Assembly (NCBI GenBank): GCA_013433145.1
Contig: CM024182.1
Location: forward strand, 6,834,974-6,898,973
Source of the DNA: Ascaris suum
Taxonomy: Eukaryota > Nematoda > Chromadorea > Rhabditida > Ascarididae
Length of the DNA stretch: 64,000 nt
Reading direction: 5' to 3'
The notes beneath the pieces are model-generated. The model was not told the DNA's origin and searched no databases. It was given only the letters and a program-made list of their open reading frames with translations. Position 1 is the stretch's first letter. Each line of letters opens with the position of its first letter. Below are positions 10,954 through 64,000 of this stretch, piece after piece. A program made the position numbers and the translations under genes.

Positions 10954-11239
10954 GCAAAACTAAACGATGAATCGTTCCATTTTATTATGCTCGACTAATA
11001 TTGTTGAATTCTTATTAATATATTTTATTACTTTATTTCTATTAAAAAAATTTCAATTCTGCAAAAACTCTTCGAATACCTCTCCTAGCTAAGACATCGC
11101 TGTTGTATCTTGGATCTCTTCTTGATCGCCACCATTGAATCATATGATTGCTATAGAGCTGATAGCACATTACACGACAACTTTATTTATCGCGTATGCC
11201 AGCGAACTAAATTTGGAAAAATCATGGCTTATGTAGTGG

Positions 11240-11599
11240 TCATCACGTGACCATGTAGTCGAAATATGACCATAGCGATATGTAGTTATTATGGCACAAC
11301 TTCCGCTCACCTGGATCAATTTTGATGGCTGATAATGATCAATTATTCCCTTCCAATTCACCACAATGTAGCGCCTTAACGTCATAAACAACGCGATCTT
11401 CATCGAGTGACCATGCCGTAATATCACTGCCGAAGTGCTGAAATCGTCAGCATATATTCAATGATTGTCCAGAAGTATTCGTAGATATCATATGTGTATT
11501 CCACTGGACTTCATCAAGCGCATAAAGATAGCAGCTGACCTGTCCACTTAAATTTTCACATGCATTGATTATGAAAATTTTTGAATTGATCATCCTCAT
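11240..11599 (-). pseudogene. Decayed YWTD-type (LDL-receptor family) propeller fragment
   Basis: Seen: one minus-strand frame of 120 codons is kept across 360 bp except for TGA stops, two internal and two at the end. It reads LDEVQWNTHMISTNTSGQ, a stop, SDITAWSLDEDRVVYDV with GELEGNN, a stop, then SLSAIKIDPGERKL. Known: YWTD blades in LDL-receptor relatives have the rhythm LYWTD, I..., LDGxxR, and AIALDP. The stop after GELEGNN stands exactly where Arg is usual (LDGNNR), as a CGA-to-TGA change would give. Inferred: an old, inactivated LDL-receptor-family gene piece. The blade order is plausible but the match is by eye. Confidence 0.42.
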
Positions 11600-11765
11600 G
11601 ATAACTCAGAAGTATTGTGTTGCGAGGACCCATCAGCCCATCTCCCCTCTCGCCTGACCCCCCATCCTTCACACAACCAAATTTTTTATCCGCCATCCTT
11701 CTCCCCAAACGGCTTCCCGATGTCCCTAACAAAGTGCCTTCAAATTTTTTCTGTTGGGATGTTCG

Positions 11766-11912
11766 TTACTCAGCCATTTGAATGATGTGCTCCTCGACAG
11801 GGTCATCATGACAAAGAACTTCTTTTTCGCATTTCAAGTGCTTAATTACGCTGCAACCTACTTTTTCCTCTTCGAGTTTTTCGTTAGATGCCCTTTTTCC
11901 TCGCAGACTGCT
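11766..11912 (-). pseudogene. Possible LDLa-module relic, upstream of the YWTD fragment
   Basis: A minus-strand frame of 48 residues between stops ends in CSVIKHLKCEKEVLCHDDP. The Cys spacing (C-x7-C-x5-C) fits the first half of an LDL-receptor class A module. It lies upstream of the YWTD fragment on the same strand, as in LDL receptors, where class A modules precede the propeller. The second half of the module (Cys and the acidic SDE) is not visible, so this is weak alone. Confidence 0.28.
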
Positions 11913-11979
11913 TCACGAAAGAGTCATTTCCCAACACATTGCTCCCGGACGTTTTCGTTGATTAAATAATTAGCCTTTT

Positions 11980-13611
11980 CTCGAATGAATAAAGAAAACT
12001 GTAATTAGCATTGAGAACGTATATGAATAACGAAACGAGCAAACCGATGAGGAGAAACACATATAGGCGAAAAAATTTTCAAAAAAATTTCACATGATGT
12101 CGAATGTGCAAATGAAATAAGATGAATTAAAGCATCGATGAAAAGCGTATTAATAAATATGATGAATAGGAATACAATTCTTTAAAAAATATATATATAT
12201 AAAACTTGTGCGCAGAAATTTGAAATATGCATATGCAATTACATAAACGAAAAATATATTGGCTGAAAAAAAAACGCAAGAAAACAAGCCGAAAACAAGA
12301 AAAAATACAAGAATAAAAATAAAGATAATACAAAAAAATGAAAAATATTTAGGTATAAGAAAATTAATAATCTAAAGTTATAACTATAGAAATAGTTTTC
12401 AATAAATCACGTCAATGAAAATTATCCTTAAGTTGAATGACTCAACACGACTATGAAATCCAGAAACGTTTTCAATGATTCAACAACATTCTTTTAGTGC
12501 TTATTCCATACGTGAACATTTTTTGCAGTGAAAATTGTCCAAAACATAGTTAGTGGGGTATTAGTGCCATAGCAGCTGATATCTGATGCATGTTTTCCCA
12601 TAGTAGCTGATATCTGTGAGTTCTTCATTCACGCTCATTAACCACCACGAAAAGCCCTTTCGAGAAATTTATATGGGAAAATTTCATTACTACATTGTAG
12701 CATCGGATGAGGACGAATTTTACTCCTTGGTATTTTAAGGTTTCAACGCCGAAAATCTTCAATTGATTTTGACAATTCGGCGAAAAGCGCTCATAAAATG
12801 ATTTACGGAAGCTCATATAGGTGAAATATTCCTGCATTCTTGCATCTGCAGTAAGATAAGATGACTATATTTGTAGACGATGTTCAGAAATCGATCAGCA
12901 TTAAATTGTATATACGACAGAGCAGAATATGCGATAGAGTACATTATTGTTTTTTTTTCTTTGTATATTGAAGAGCCACAAAATGCAAAATTGTGCGTTT
13001 TTTTTTCCGTACCAATAATACAATTTTTTTTTCACAGCATTCCAACAATGCATTTTTATCGACAGCGTCTTTCTGCAGGATCTGCGCGAGCTATATCATC
13101 GCTCATTAGGAAATATGCTATGTTTGCTTGAAAGAAGCTATATATGCTTTAATGCAAGCCGAATCTAAGTAGAAGTATGCCTCCAATAGAACACCTGTTG
13201 AAATGATGTGAAAACATTAGGACCTCATACATCAAAAAGTGACGCATAGTCTTGCTTATGTATTTTGACTTCCCGATTTTATCATTTCTATTATATTTAC
13301 ATATACGTGTGCAAAGACGTATATTTATAAGTGTGCTTATGAAAACAACCATCTTACGGTGTACCTGCAATGTGCGAATACCGTGCGTATACCTATGCAT
13401 GTCAACATGCTCATTTTTCCACCTAGTTTTTAAAAGCTCGACTTATTGCAGATATGATTGCATATTTGCATTTATTTTCATTGCAATTCCTTTCTTTTTG
13501 CAATTCCCATGCTCTTTCAGACGCCTTTGAAGAGAATTTTGTCGGAAGTAACGAATTTATGGCATCAATAGAATCGTAATGATATCATAATTCGATGATC
13601 ATTATGCGATA
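11980..13611. other. Spacer before the TOGARAM1-like gene
   Basis: No gene recognised. A near-direct repeat with CAGCTGATATCTG-like units lies at about 12570-12617. Short frames at 12880-13131 and 13252-13530 contain poly-Phe from T runs and show no family resemblance. Confidence 0.55.
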
Positions 13612-40933
<27,322 letters not shown>

Positions 40934-40961
40934 TAATCGAACAAAACCTTAAAAATTTCTC

Positions 40962-40967
40962 AATAAA
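40962..40967 (+). promoter_or_regulatory. Likely poly(A) signal of che-12
   Basis: AATAAA 28 bases after the che-12 stop codon. Confidence 0.65.
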
Positions 40968-43880
<2,913 letters not shown>

Positions 43881-43898
43881 ATCCATAATGAATTATAG

Positions 43899-43982
43899 GT
43901 TGAACGTGAAATTAAAAAAAAAGTGAAACTAAGGAGCAAGGATCAACCTGTGAAGGATTTAAAGATGAGAATCGAAATTATA
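43899..43982 (+). other. Possible exon, 84 bases
   Basis: A 28-codon open frame (VEREIKKKVKLRSKDQ, then LKMRIEII) lies between ATTATAG and a strong donor, ATA|GTAAGT. It could splice in phase to the frame starting QKKVKERMPQLFF at 44368. Charged and helix-like; the gene is unknown and the ends are not found. Confidence 0.3.
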
Positions 43983-44104
43983 GTAAGTATTTACGTAATA
44001 GTAATGCAGTAATTTGGTTATTGTTTTATTGTAAAGCAGTGACGACCGTGATAGTGAGATGTGATATAATACACTGTGATAAGAATAAGGTTTTTTATTA
44101 TAAC

Positions 44105-44239
<135 letters not shown>

Positions 44240-44367
44240 ATGCAGCCAAGTGAATAGCGCATAATAAATTAAATATTCCATTTTGATGTCCATAAACTGT
44301 AGTTTGTTGTTGGATTCCATTCATTATTTTGTCCTCTAACTCCTTACATTGATTGGAAAATTATAGC

Positions 44368-44469
44368 AAAAAAAAGTCAAAGAAAGAATGCCTCAGTTGT
44401 TTTTCCAACAGGTCCAAGCGGCAAAACAAGTTCGCTGCTGCAATTCGTCTATCGTCTACATTCTCAAGT
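44368..44469 (+). other. Possible exon with P-loop-like sequence
   Basis: After the acceptor AATTATAG, one frame reads SVVFPTGPSGKTSSLLQF up to a donor-like CAAG|TGAGTG. The beta-strand plus GxxGKT(S) pattern resembles the Walker A loop of small GTPases such as the signal recognition particle receptor beta subunit. A second frame (see the exon candidate at 43899) is also open, and no downstream exon was found. Only the motif is seen; the gene is not established. Confidence 0.25.
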
Positions 44470-45997
44470 GAGTGTGAAAAATTTGCATAGAACATCTTTA
44501 AATATTAATAGGCAATTAATGAGATTGCTCTTCTAAATCGATCGCTTTAAGGTGGAGGTTATTTCCGCCAAATTTCGGCACGGTAATTTTCCTCATTGAC
44601 GAATTGAAACTCCTCAAACGAACATAGATATAGAAATTGAAACTACCAAAAAAAACAAAACGAAACAAAGAGAGGAAGTTTCAAATTACCCAACAAACAA
44701 ATAAAGAGGTATCTCCATGTAAAGAGCGTATAAAAATGTAGGCAAGTAACTATTATCTGATATGGATTCCATTAGAAATAATCACAGAATAAATGCATGC
44801 AATTATGAGTTCATGTCAATATATACCAATAGTAGACCATATGTGGGATGTGATTTGTTTATGATTTGTTAGCGCGTATACCGATCAGTGAATGATCACT
44901 GATTAAATTATCAACAGTATCCGTATTATTAAACAGTCGCCAATATACGATAAATGGAACGCGATAACGTAGCAGGAGCGTGATAAGATAACAATGCAGA
45001 TCATCTAGATACCTATTAATAAAGATAAAGAAAGCACGAAAGTAAGAGTATAAGATGGGCCATGTTATCGCAACAAAAGCACTGCAACATTTTTCGACAT
45101 TATAAAACTTGAAGCTTTCCATCAAATAACGTTCTATAAATTCGTTAATCTACTCGAAGAAAAGAATGCAATCAGAAACTTCTCTATCTTCGTCTTACGG
45201 GGTATATAGCTTTCGAAAACGAGAGCAGATCGTTCTTGCTTGATGTCTATCGAAGATATAATTTTTGAAATGAGGAGCGAAATCGTAATCCTTCTTACTC
45301 AGATGTTCCAACACAAAAAAAAAAAAAACAACTGAAATGCTTCCTTTAAGGAATATTTGGAATTTTTGTGAGGATGTTCACCGTTCTTTACGATAAATCT
45401 CAAATCCGCTCGATTTTATTCAAACCATCAAATTCTTTTTTTTGCTTTTCTTCTTAAAGATCTCTTATTTTCCCATTCCCATACAATCAAACTGTTCATT
45501 TTCTTCAAGTTCTATTCTCACCTTCGCATCTCAGGATTGCGAATAATCTTTCTCAAGCATTAAGCAAGCGTTATGTCTTTGCATATCTATGTTTATATAT
45601 CTATTTATTTATTCGATAGTTTCTAATTTTGCTTTTTTGCTCCATAAAATTGGGCTTACCTATATTATATCTGATATTGATCGATCGGCTGCGGAAAACG
45701 CTATAATCTTTTAAATGCACTAAAAAAAAAAAATTCGTACGAATTTTGCAACAGTTGGATCTTCTTCATTTTAGAGCGATTCGTATGCAATAATTGGGAA
45801 AACGAAAAATGAATATTGGTGAAGATGATTTCTGCGTGAAGCAATTCGAAGCATTAAAAATCTAAAGGCATTTTCTTGTACGCCATAGTATTAACTTACA
45901 AGAAATAATGGTATCTGAAATGATATGGTAGATTTTAGAGGTTCTTCACTTTTCTCTATATTTTACTACAAATTCCATCCACTCCCTCTATTATCTC
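44470..45997. other. Spacer, no gene seen
   Basis: AT-rich. The minus-strand frame at 44859-45125 shows no recognised motif. Confidence 0.55.
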
Positions 45998-46166
45998 TTC
46001 TTGCTGCCACCTTCACCTCTTCTTGCTGCTGCCACCCTCACCTCTTCTTGCTGTCACCCTCACCTCTTCTTGCTGCCACCCTCACCTCTTCTTGCTGCCA
46101 CCCTCACCTCTTCTTGCTGCCACCCTCTTCTTGCTGCCACCCTCACTTCTTCTTGCTGCCACCCTT
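45998..46166. repeat. 22-bp minisatellite
   Basis: About 7.5 copies of a GC-rich unit containing TTCTTGCTGCCACCCTCACC. Variant copies of 25 and 17 bases occur, as expected from slippage. Confidence 0.95.
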
Positions 46167-46169
46167 CAA

Positions 46170-49100
46170 ATTGGTTTATAAACAAAGACCTCCGTCGCAC
46201 AGATATTACAGCACTAAATACAACTATCATTACTATTTCAATTCTATAACTCAATGGAATTTTTGTGTTATATTATTTGAATTGATCCCTAGCTTAAATT
46301 TTATAGCTTCCGATCCTTGAAACAAATAAAAAGCTTCCCAAAATCCATTAAATTTAATTTCCTTCAATTCCATTCCTGGTGGCTCATTTACCTCTTCATT
46401 TACACAATGATAACTCAAACTATCTATTAGTTTAATTATGATTCGAAATGGGAATTCAAATATTACTTCAGTATCTATTTATTTCGTAATTTGTATTTCA
46501 ATTTAAAAAGTATTTTGTAGTTTAATAATTTTAGCAAATAAAAATCTCTCTCTCTCTCAAAAAAAAAAAAAAAAAAAAAAACTCAAAAGGCCAGTAAAAT
46601 GGTGAAATGATAGTAGTGAATCGAGTTTCCAAGCGCTGCTCATTGTTCTTGAATGTAATCAAGCCCGCTTTAACAAGTCTAGTATGTTCAATTGAGGTGC
46701 CCTTTTATTGCATTGCATAGTGCCGAAATGTTGAATAATCGCTCATTCATTGCTTAACAAGGCGACTGAGTTAACTGCCGAAAATGTCTGAGATGTGCAA
46801 CATTTTGTTTTTTATAACCCGTCAAGTTTATATAATTTGCAACATCTCAAGTTCGATTCTCATTCGTCAACGAACTTATCGGAAAAGGAGAAGGATGAAG
46901 GAAAGGAAGGGAGAGCAGTGGGGGGGGGGGGGGGGGGAGGAGGAGGGGAAGGGGAAGGGGAGGTAATAACGGCAACTCTCTCGATTAAGTGAATCGAGAT
47001 GATTAACAAAGCAATAGCGAAGACTAGCAATTGAATTGTCAAGTTTGCGATCATGAAACTAGGCAGCGAGTTTCGATACTAGCACGGAAAGACATTTCAA
47101 GTGAAGCGTCTGTCTCTAGGATGCAGCCGGGTTGGTTCAAGCTTGTCGCCAGTTATATATCGATCTAGTGCCCATTGCACAACCAGTAGCTTCACCACGT
47201 TTCAATGCTATGAGGCGTAGTATACCAGATAAAGCACATCTTACCTTGTTGCGTTTATTTAACAACACCATTAAAATCTTTCGCTATTATATCATAATTT
47301 AAATTTTTATTCATCATTTTCATTGTTTTTCGTTTTTTTTTTCTTCTTCTTTTTTTTTTTTGCTATCACTTAAGTGACTTCAAATTCGCATTAAAAGTAA
47401 TTGAAGTGGAAATTTTTCTAGTTATCGCTGATCTCATTGTACTATTATTTCATAAAAAAGTTTGAATATTACTACTATTTTTAACGCTCTAAATAATGGT
47501 TATATATGAATTTATTATGGAAGTTTTATTTATAATTTTAATTATTAGTATTATTAACTGTTATGGAATTATCATTGTTCGTTTGCAGTAATAACTGAAC
47601 TATTATTCGATGAATTATATTTGATTTTAGAGATTAAAAAACGATTTTCATAGTATACGACAATTTTTTTTTTTTTTTTTTTTTTATCCGTTGTTGTCTC
47701 AATCTATCATTATTAGTGTTATAGATGTTTAAGAAAATTATTAGTTCATAGATATTGATCGTTGTTGATTTAAATATTTTACGATTATTTTTCGTCATCA
47801 ATTGTCATCTATTTTGAAAATTTTACTATCGTTGTCATATAAATAAAAATTTATAACGAAAAATTTTGCAAAGGAAATTTTTTTTTTATTAATGAAATTT
47901 TTCAACGATTTTTTTTTTCATCTTTAATGAACGATTTTTATTTCTTTATATTATTGAATTCATTTAATTTATAACTAATAGGTTACTTATAATAAATAAT
48001 TCGTTTTTAGTTTATTTATTTTTTTAGTTTATTTATTTTTATTAGTTTATTTTTTTTTCGTTTATTAAGTTATTTCATGCAATTTTGTAATGAATGATGG
48101 CTATAAGTATTGATTTAAGAAATGCACAACTCTTCATTTAATGTGGAAAAAGTTTTTTTAACCAAATATATGCATTCTCTATTGAGTAATAATGTTTCTC
48201 TTGCAAATATAGAACTTGAAAACTTCTCAACGATTCGCCTCGTTTTCCTCCACCTATGAAATAATGCCCCCCCCCCCCCCATTTATTTTAATAAAAGACC
48301 GCTATTTATTTATTTTGATATATGAATATTATTTATTTTGCGACAACGTTGCAATTTTTATTAAAAAGAGATTGCTAACTCTCACTTATCTGAAATCAAT
48401 CTCTATTTTATTTTATGCTGAATTATCAATACACTATGATTATTTAATCCTCTTTTTAACGTTTTTTTTTTTGCTTTATTAAAATGTTTGTGTTTTAAAT
48501 GGCGTTTGAATAAAATATACTATAGCAACAATTTAGGCCGAAAAAAATTCCAATATAATTGAAGAATTCGAATTATTATTATTAAATAAATAAAAGAGAA
48601 ATGTTTTTTTTTCTATGATTTATTTATTGGAATGAATTGAAATGCATTTGCATAAAATTTATCTTATCTTTTATGATTGTAATATTTTAATGCAAAAAAA
48701 AAAAAAAAAAAAAAGGTTGTTCGTTGTAATAGCAAAGAGTTTACATTTTATTACGTTATGGAATATTGGGGATTGTGATCAATATTTTCGTTTCGTTTAT
48801 TTATGCATAAAATTAGCATTTCCACAATTTATCTTTGATTTATTTGTCAGCAAACCGGATTTATGCACTTTAGAATTTAAGGATCTTATTAACCCTCATG
48901 AGGCATTCTTATTTCTGTATTTAGCAAAAAACCACTTTTGTATTTGAGATAAATATTTATTAGACGAACACATAAAATAATACGATTATGAAAGTGATGC
49001 AGCAATTGCTGCTGAAGATGATGCAGCTGCTGAAGAACAGTTGAAATGATGTTGGAGTTTTTTTTTGAAATTTATTCTTGGTATCGTGGAGCCGAAGGTA

Positions 49101-49490
49101 AAAGAGGAGGCGGGGAACCGGGGTGAAGGGGGAAGAAAGGAGAGAGATGATTACTCGCATATGCGCAAATAGTTGAAGGTGAGAAAAAAATGCATATACT
49201 TTGAAGGTAGTAATCTCGTAAATGATGTCATACAATGCGCGCATATGTTCGATGTAGCGTAAAATTCATGCTTCTCAGATTTCTGCTCGTATGCAATACT
49301 TCGTTTTTGCTTCATTTCTTTTTCATCGGGAAGTTTGCAGCTTTAGTACGGATCGTATCCTAAAAGATAGTTGAGATATTTCGCTGAAATTTTTTCGAGT
49401 GGAAACTTTTTTAGTGAAAACGATATTTTTCACGGAGAAATAAAAATTTTTACCACCAATTTCCTTTGCTCGCGAAGTAGTAATTTCTTA
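46170..49490. other. Spacer, homopolymer-rich
   Basis: Includes A-runs at 46559-46580 and 48693-48714, a G-run at 46920-46937, T-runs near 47340-47360 and 47665-47686, and a C-run at 48267-48280. The open frame at 48642-48947 crosses the A-run and is AT-rich with no motif. Confidence 0.6.
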
Positions 49491-49493
49491 CTG

Positions 49494-56160
<6,667 letters not shown>

Positions 56161-56165
56161 GAATG

Positions 56166-56238
56166 AAATGGGACGTTAGAGATGAATTCTTTTTTATTAG
56201 CTGGAGGAGATTCTTTGATAGGAATGGTTGAACTTTGA
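56166..56238 (+). pseudogene. Decayed carrier-protein (T/ACP) motif
   Basis: Seen: one frame reads KWDVRDEFF. After a run of six T (56190-56195) the next frame reads LAGGDSLIGMVEL and then stops. Together they follow the phosphopantetheine carrier signature DxFFxLGGDSL, with the Ser codon at 56212-56214. A one-base change in the T run would join them. Known: this signature marks NRPS/PKS carrier domains. Inferred: a relic of such a gene. It differs from the three carriers of the NRPS at the window start (GGHSL, GGNSL, GGNSL), so it is not a recent copy of them. No flanking A or KS domain is recognised. Confidence 0.42.
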
Positions 56239-56478
56239 AGAACTGCTCGTAATAATATACATCACTGATATGGATGCCAAAAATTCTTTTCATTCATTAA
56301 GGCATTCGTTTCCGTGCTCTTTCATAGTCTTAACGCTCTTCAACAACTGTTCATATCTGAGTGTATGGATTTATCATAGCATTTGAAATTACTTCTAGAA
56401 CACAAACTTCTTGAATTAAATCGAAGTTCTTGAATTAAGCTAATATAAGTTCTTGAACTAAATCGTGAAATTTTTTGA

Positions 56479-56589
56479 TCGTTGGATGATGCAAAAGATA
56501 TTGCACTATTGGCACTGCTTCAAAAAACTAAAATCAACGAGCTCATCGTAAACGCTGCTGAGAAAAAGAGACTAAAACAGAGATTGTAA
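56479..56589 (+). other. Short helix-like open frame
   Basis: 36 codons between a TGA and a TAA, reading SLDDAKDIALLALLQKTKI and NAAEKKRLKQRL. Amphipathic and strongly protein-like, 240 bases after the carrier motif. No Met start and no recognised family. Confidence 0.22.
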
Positions 56590-56600
56590 GCAATTCGTTT

Positions 56601-56694
56601 GATAATTTAGCACAGCTAAATTATTAAACGAAAACAAATTTAGCAAGATGGGATTGCTACGAATCCCATCTCACTTTAGCTGTGCTAAATTATC
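56601..56694. repeat. Foldback element with nested hairpins
   Basis: A perfect 20-bp inverted repeat (GATAATTTAGCACAGCTAAA at 56601-56620, complement at 56675-56694) encloses a second perfect hairpin, GATGGGATT / AATCCCATC (56647-56655 and 56662-56670), with a 6-base loop. Each outer arm is itself nearly palindromic (TTTAGC...GCTAAA). This could be a small MITE-like element or a structured RNA; no target duplication is clear. Confidence 0.8.
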
Positions 56695-62340
<5,646 letters not shown>

Positions 62341-62480
62341 ATCATATTATATCATATTTGCATTTATGCCTATCATATTTGCATGCATATCATATTTGCA
62401 TTTAAACCTATCATATTATGCATTTAAACCTATCATAAACCTATCATATTTGCATTTAAACCTATCATATTTGCATTTGT
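62341..62480. repeat. Degenerate minisatellite, about 20-bp unit
   Basis: Repeated CCTATCATATTTGCATTTAA-like units, six or seven copies with partial deletions. Confidence 0.85.
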
Positions 62481-64000
62481 GAATTAATTCTATGATTCGA
62501 AATAATCAACTGCTAAAGTTTTGAATTTATGAAGAGAAGAAAACATCGAGATGAACCATATTTAGGGAGAAGAATTTCAATAGAAAGCATCATAAAATTA
62601 TGTATAGAAAATCTAATAAAATGATCGAAAATTTATTGAAACTCTCAAAGTGAATTAATAAAAACAATCTTTGCTGCATTAAATTCTCAGCAGAAATAAT
62701 GCACACATCGATTAACAACACGTCAAATTCGGAATATTTTAGTACCAATATATCAAGACATTGAATCGTAAAAGATGATTTTCGTATATTTCATCCATTT
62801 TATCTCCCCTCCCCCCCCCCTCCCATTAGGTACCCCCTTTCCTCTCGTTCCCTTTTTTCCCACTTGCCCCTGTTATATATTTCTCAATCTTTCTATCTCG
62901 CCATACACTATTGTTCCTAGTCGGGATTATTGGAAGAGATCCTTCTAATTTACAATGTTCAATACTTGTTGAGAAAGAATTACTTAGTGTTTTTTCTATC
63001 GTTTCATATATTCAAATTCCCTTATAAATAGGCACACATGAATTTATTTATTCTTTTCGTAGTAAGTTAATTACTTTTTATTGATAGTTTATTAATTGCT
63101 TTAGCGGTTGAAAGGAAGAAAAATGGAGTGAATTAGAAGAATTAATGATATGACATACACTTTTGCAATCCGCCTATCTTATCAATCACTTCCATAAAAT
63201 ATATCATGATCTCTAGTGACTACATTAGTGGCTACCCATATTGACTACCTCTCTTAACTTCCATTGATTACCAAGCATTTCCTCTTCCATTCGACTAACT
63301 TATCAATAATATAATTTAGAAAAGAATATGTTCGCATTTTAAACATCCAACTTGATACAAATTGGCTAGAAAGATAGCATTTTGCATATCAGATATATTA
63401 CTTAATGCATTTCGAATTTCTTCCGAAATATGCAAATTTTGAGCACATATAAGAATTTATTTTCTTTGATATTGAGAGGTCACCTTGAAAATTGGCCTAG
63501 AGATCCCTTTATGGCATATATTTTTCATTAATTTAGTTGTAGTTGGCTCTCGAGCTAAAGCCATCAGACAGACAAGGAAAGAGAAAGATAAACTCTCATA
63601 CATACATATAAAAAAACAGACAAAAGTGAGATGCAAAAATTATCTCATTAATCATTAGGTTTCATATTGATTTAATGAAGAAATGAAGAGAGAAAAATTC
63701 ACTGAAATGCTTAACGTTAATATAGTGTCTCTTTACCCCCCCCCCCCCCCCGCCCACCCCCAAGAAAATTGATTTCAATTATAAGATGACAATCCCGATC
63801 GTTCTAACATTCAGTCAATCATAGTTAAGAAAAAGACATGAAAAATTACATTTTTCATTAATAAAAAAAAAAACTCTAAATTCTCATCGGCAAATGTTCA
63901 TTTATTTGTATTAGAATTTATGCATGTTTGAATTTTTAATTCAACTCATTTTTCCTCTCTCCTTCGCTCATTTGCCTCATCCACGATCACTTTCCTCTAT
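62481..64000. other. Spacer, no gene seen
   Basis: AT-rich with C-runs at about 62807-62823 and 63737-63751. No coding frame of note. Confidence 0.6.

Noticed and set aside
46784..46992. Gly/Glu-rich and Pro-rich ORFs near 46.9 kb
   Set aside because: Produced by the poly-G and GGA-rich run at 46918-46965.

Overview
The window is AT-rich eukaryotic DNA, most likely from a nematode. Three things point there. Introns end in the nematode-style TTTTCAG/TTTGCAG acceptor. The first gene is a large animal-type non-ribosomal peptide synthetase (NRPS), of the kind nematodes carry as nrps-1. The second is a complete, intron-rich orthologue of the ciliary TOG-array gene TOGARAM1/crescerin (C. elegans che-12). 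The species cannot be named from the sequence. Long pure AT dinucleotide arrays, poly-G/poly-C runs and little recognisable coding sequence after 41 kb indicate a loosely packed genome.

Layout. (1) 1-7424, + strand: the 3' end of an NRPS gene. It enters the window inside an adenylation domain and reads A(end)-T-C-A-T-C-T-TE, with a final C-T unit that has no A domain. Almost all of it is one long exon. A 1117-bp intron splits the thioesterase (TE), so Ser is in one exon and Asp and His are in the next. One frame break lies near 1380-1400. (2) 7425-13611: a spacer with a candidate X-box (RFX/DAF-19 site) at 9498-9511. On the minus strand it holds what looks like a decayed LDL-receptor-type gene: a YWTD propeller frame with TGA stops at 11240-11599 and an LDLa-like piece at 11766-11912. 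A GC-rich short ORF lies at 10813-10953. (3) 13612-40933, + strand: 29 exons that join in phase to a product of about 1431 residues with TOG1, TOG2, a Ser-rich linker, TOG3 and TOG4. This is the best-supported gene. The intron at 19086-20443 contains a broken secreted-protein-like ORF. (4) 40934-64000: mostly spacer with AT arrays, minisatellites and a foldback element at 56601-56694. It also has a decayed carrier-protein motif (DEFF then GGDSL) at 56166-56238 and an isolated P-loop-like exon near 44.4 kb.

The two genes have unrelated roles: assembly-line peptide synthesis, and ciliary microtubule growth. No operon is suggested, since the gap between them is over 6 kb. All exon joins were made by eye from splice sites, reading phase and protein similarity recalled from family knowledge. 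No search was run.
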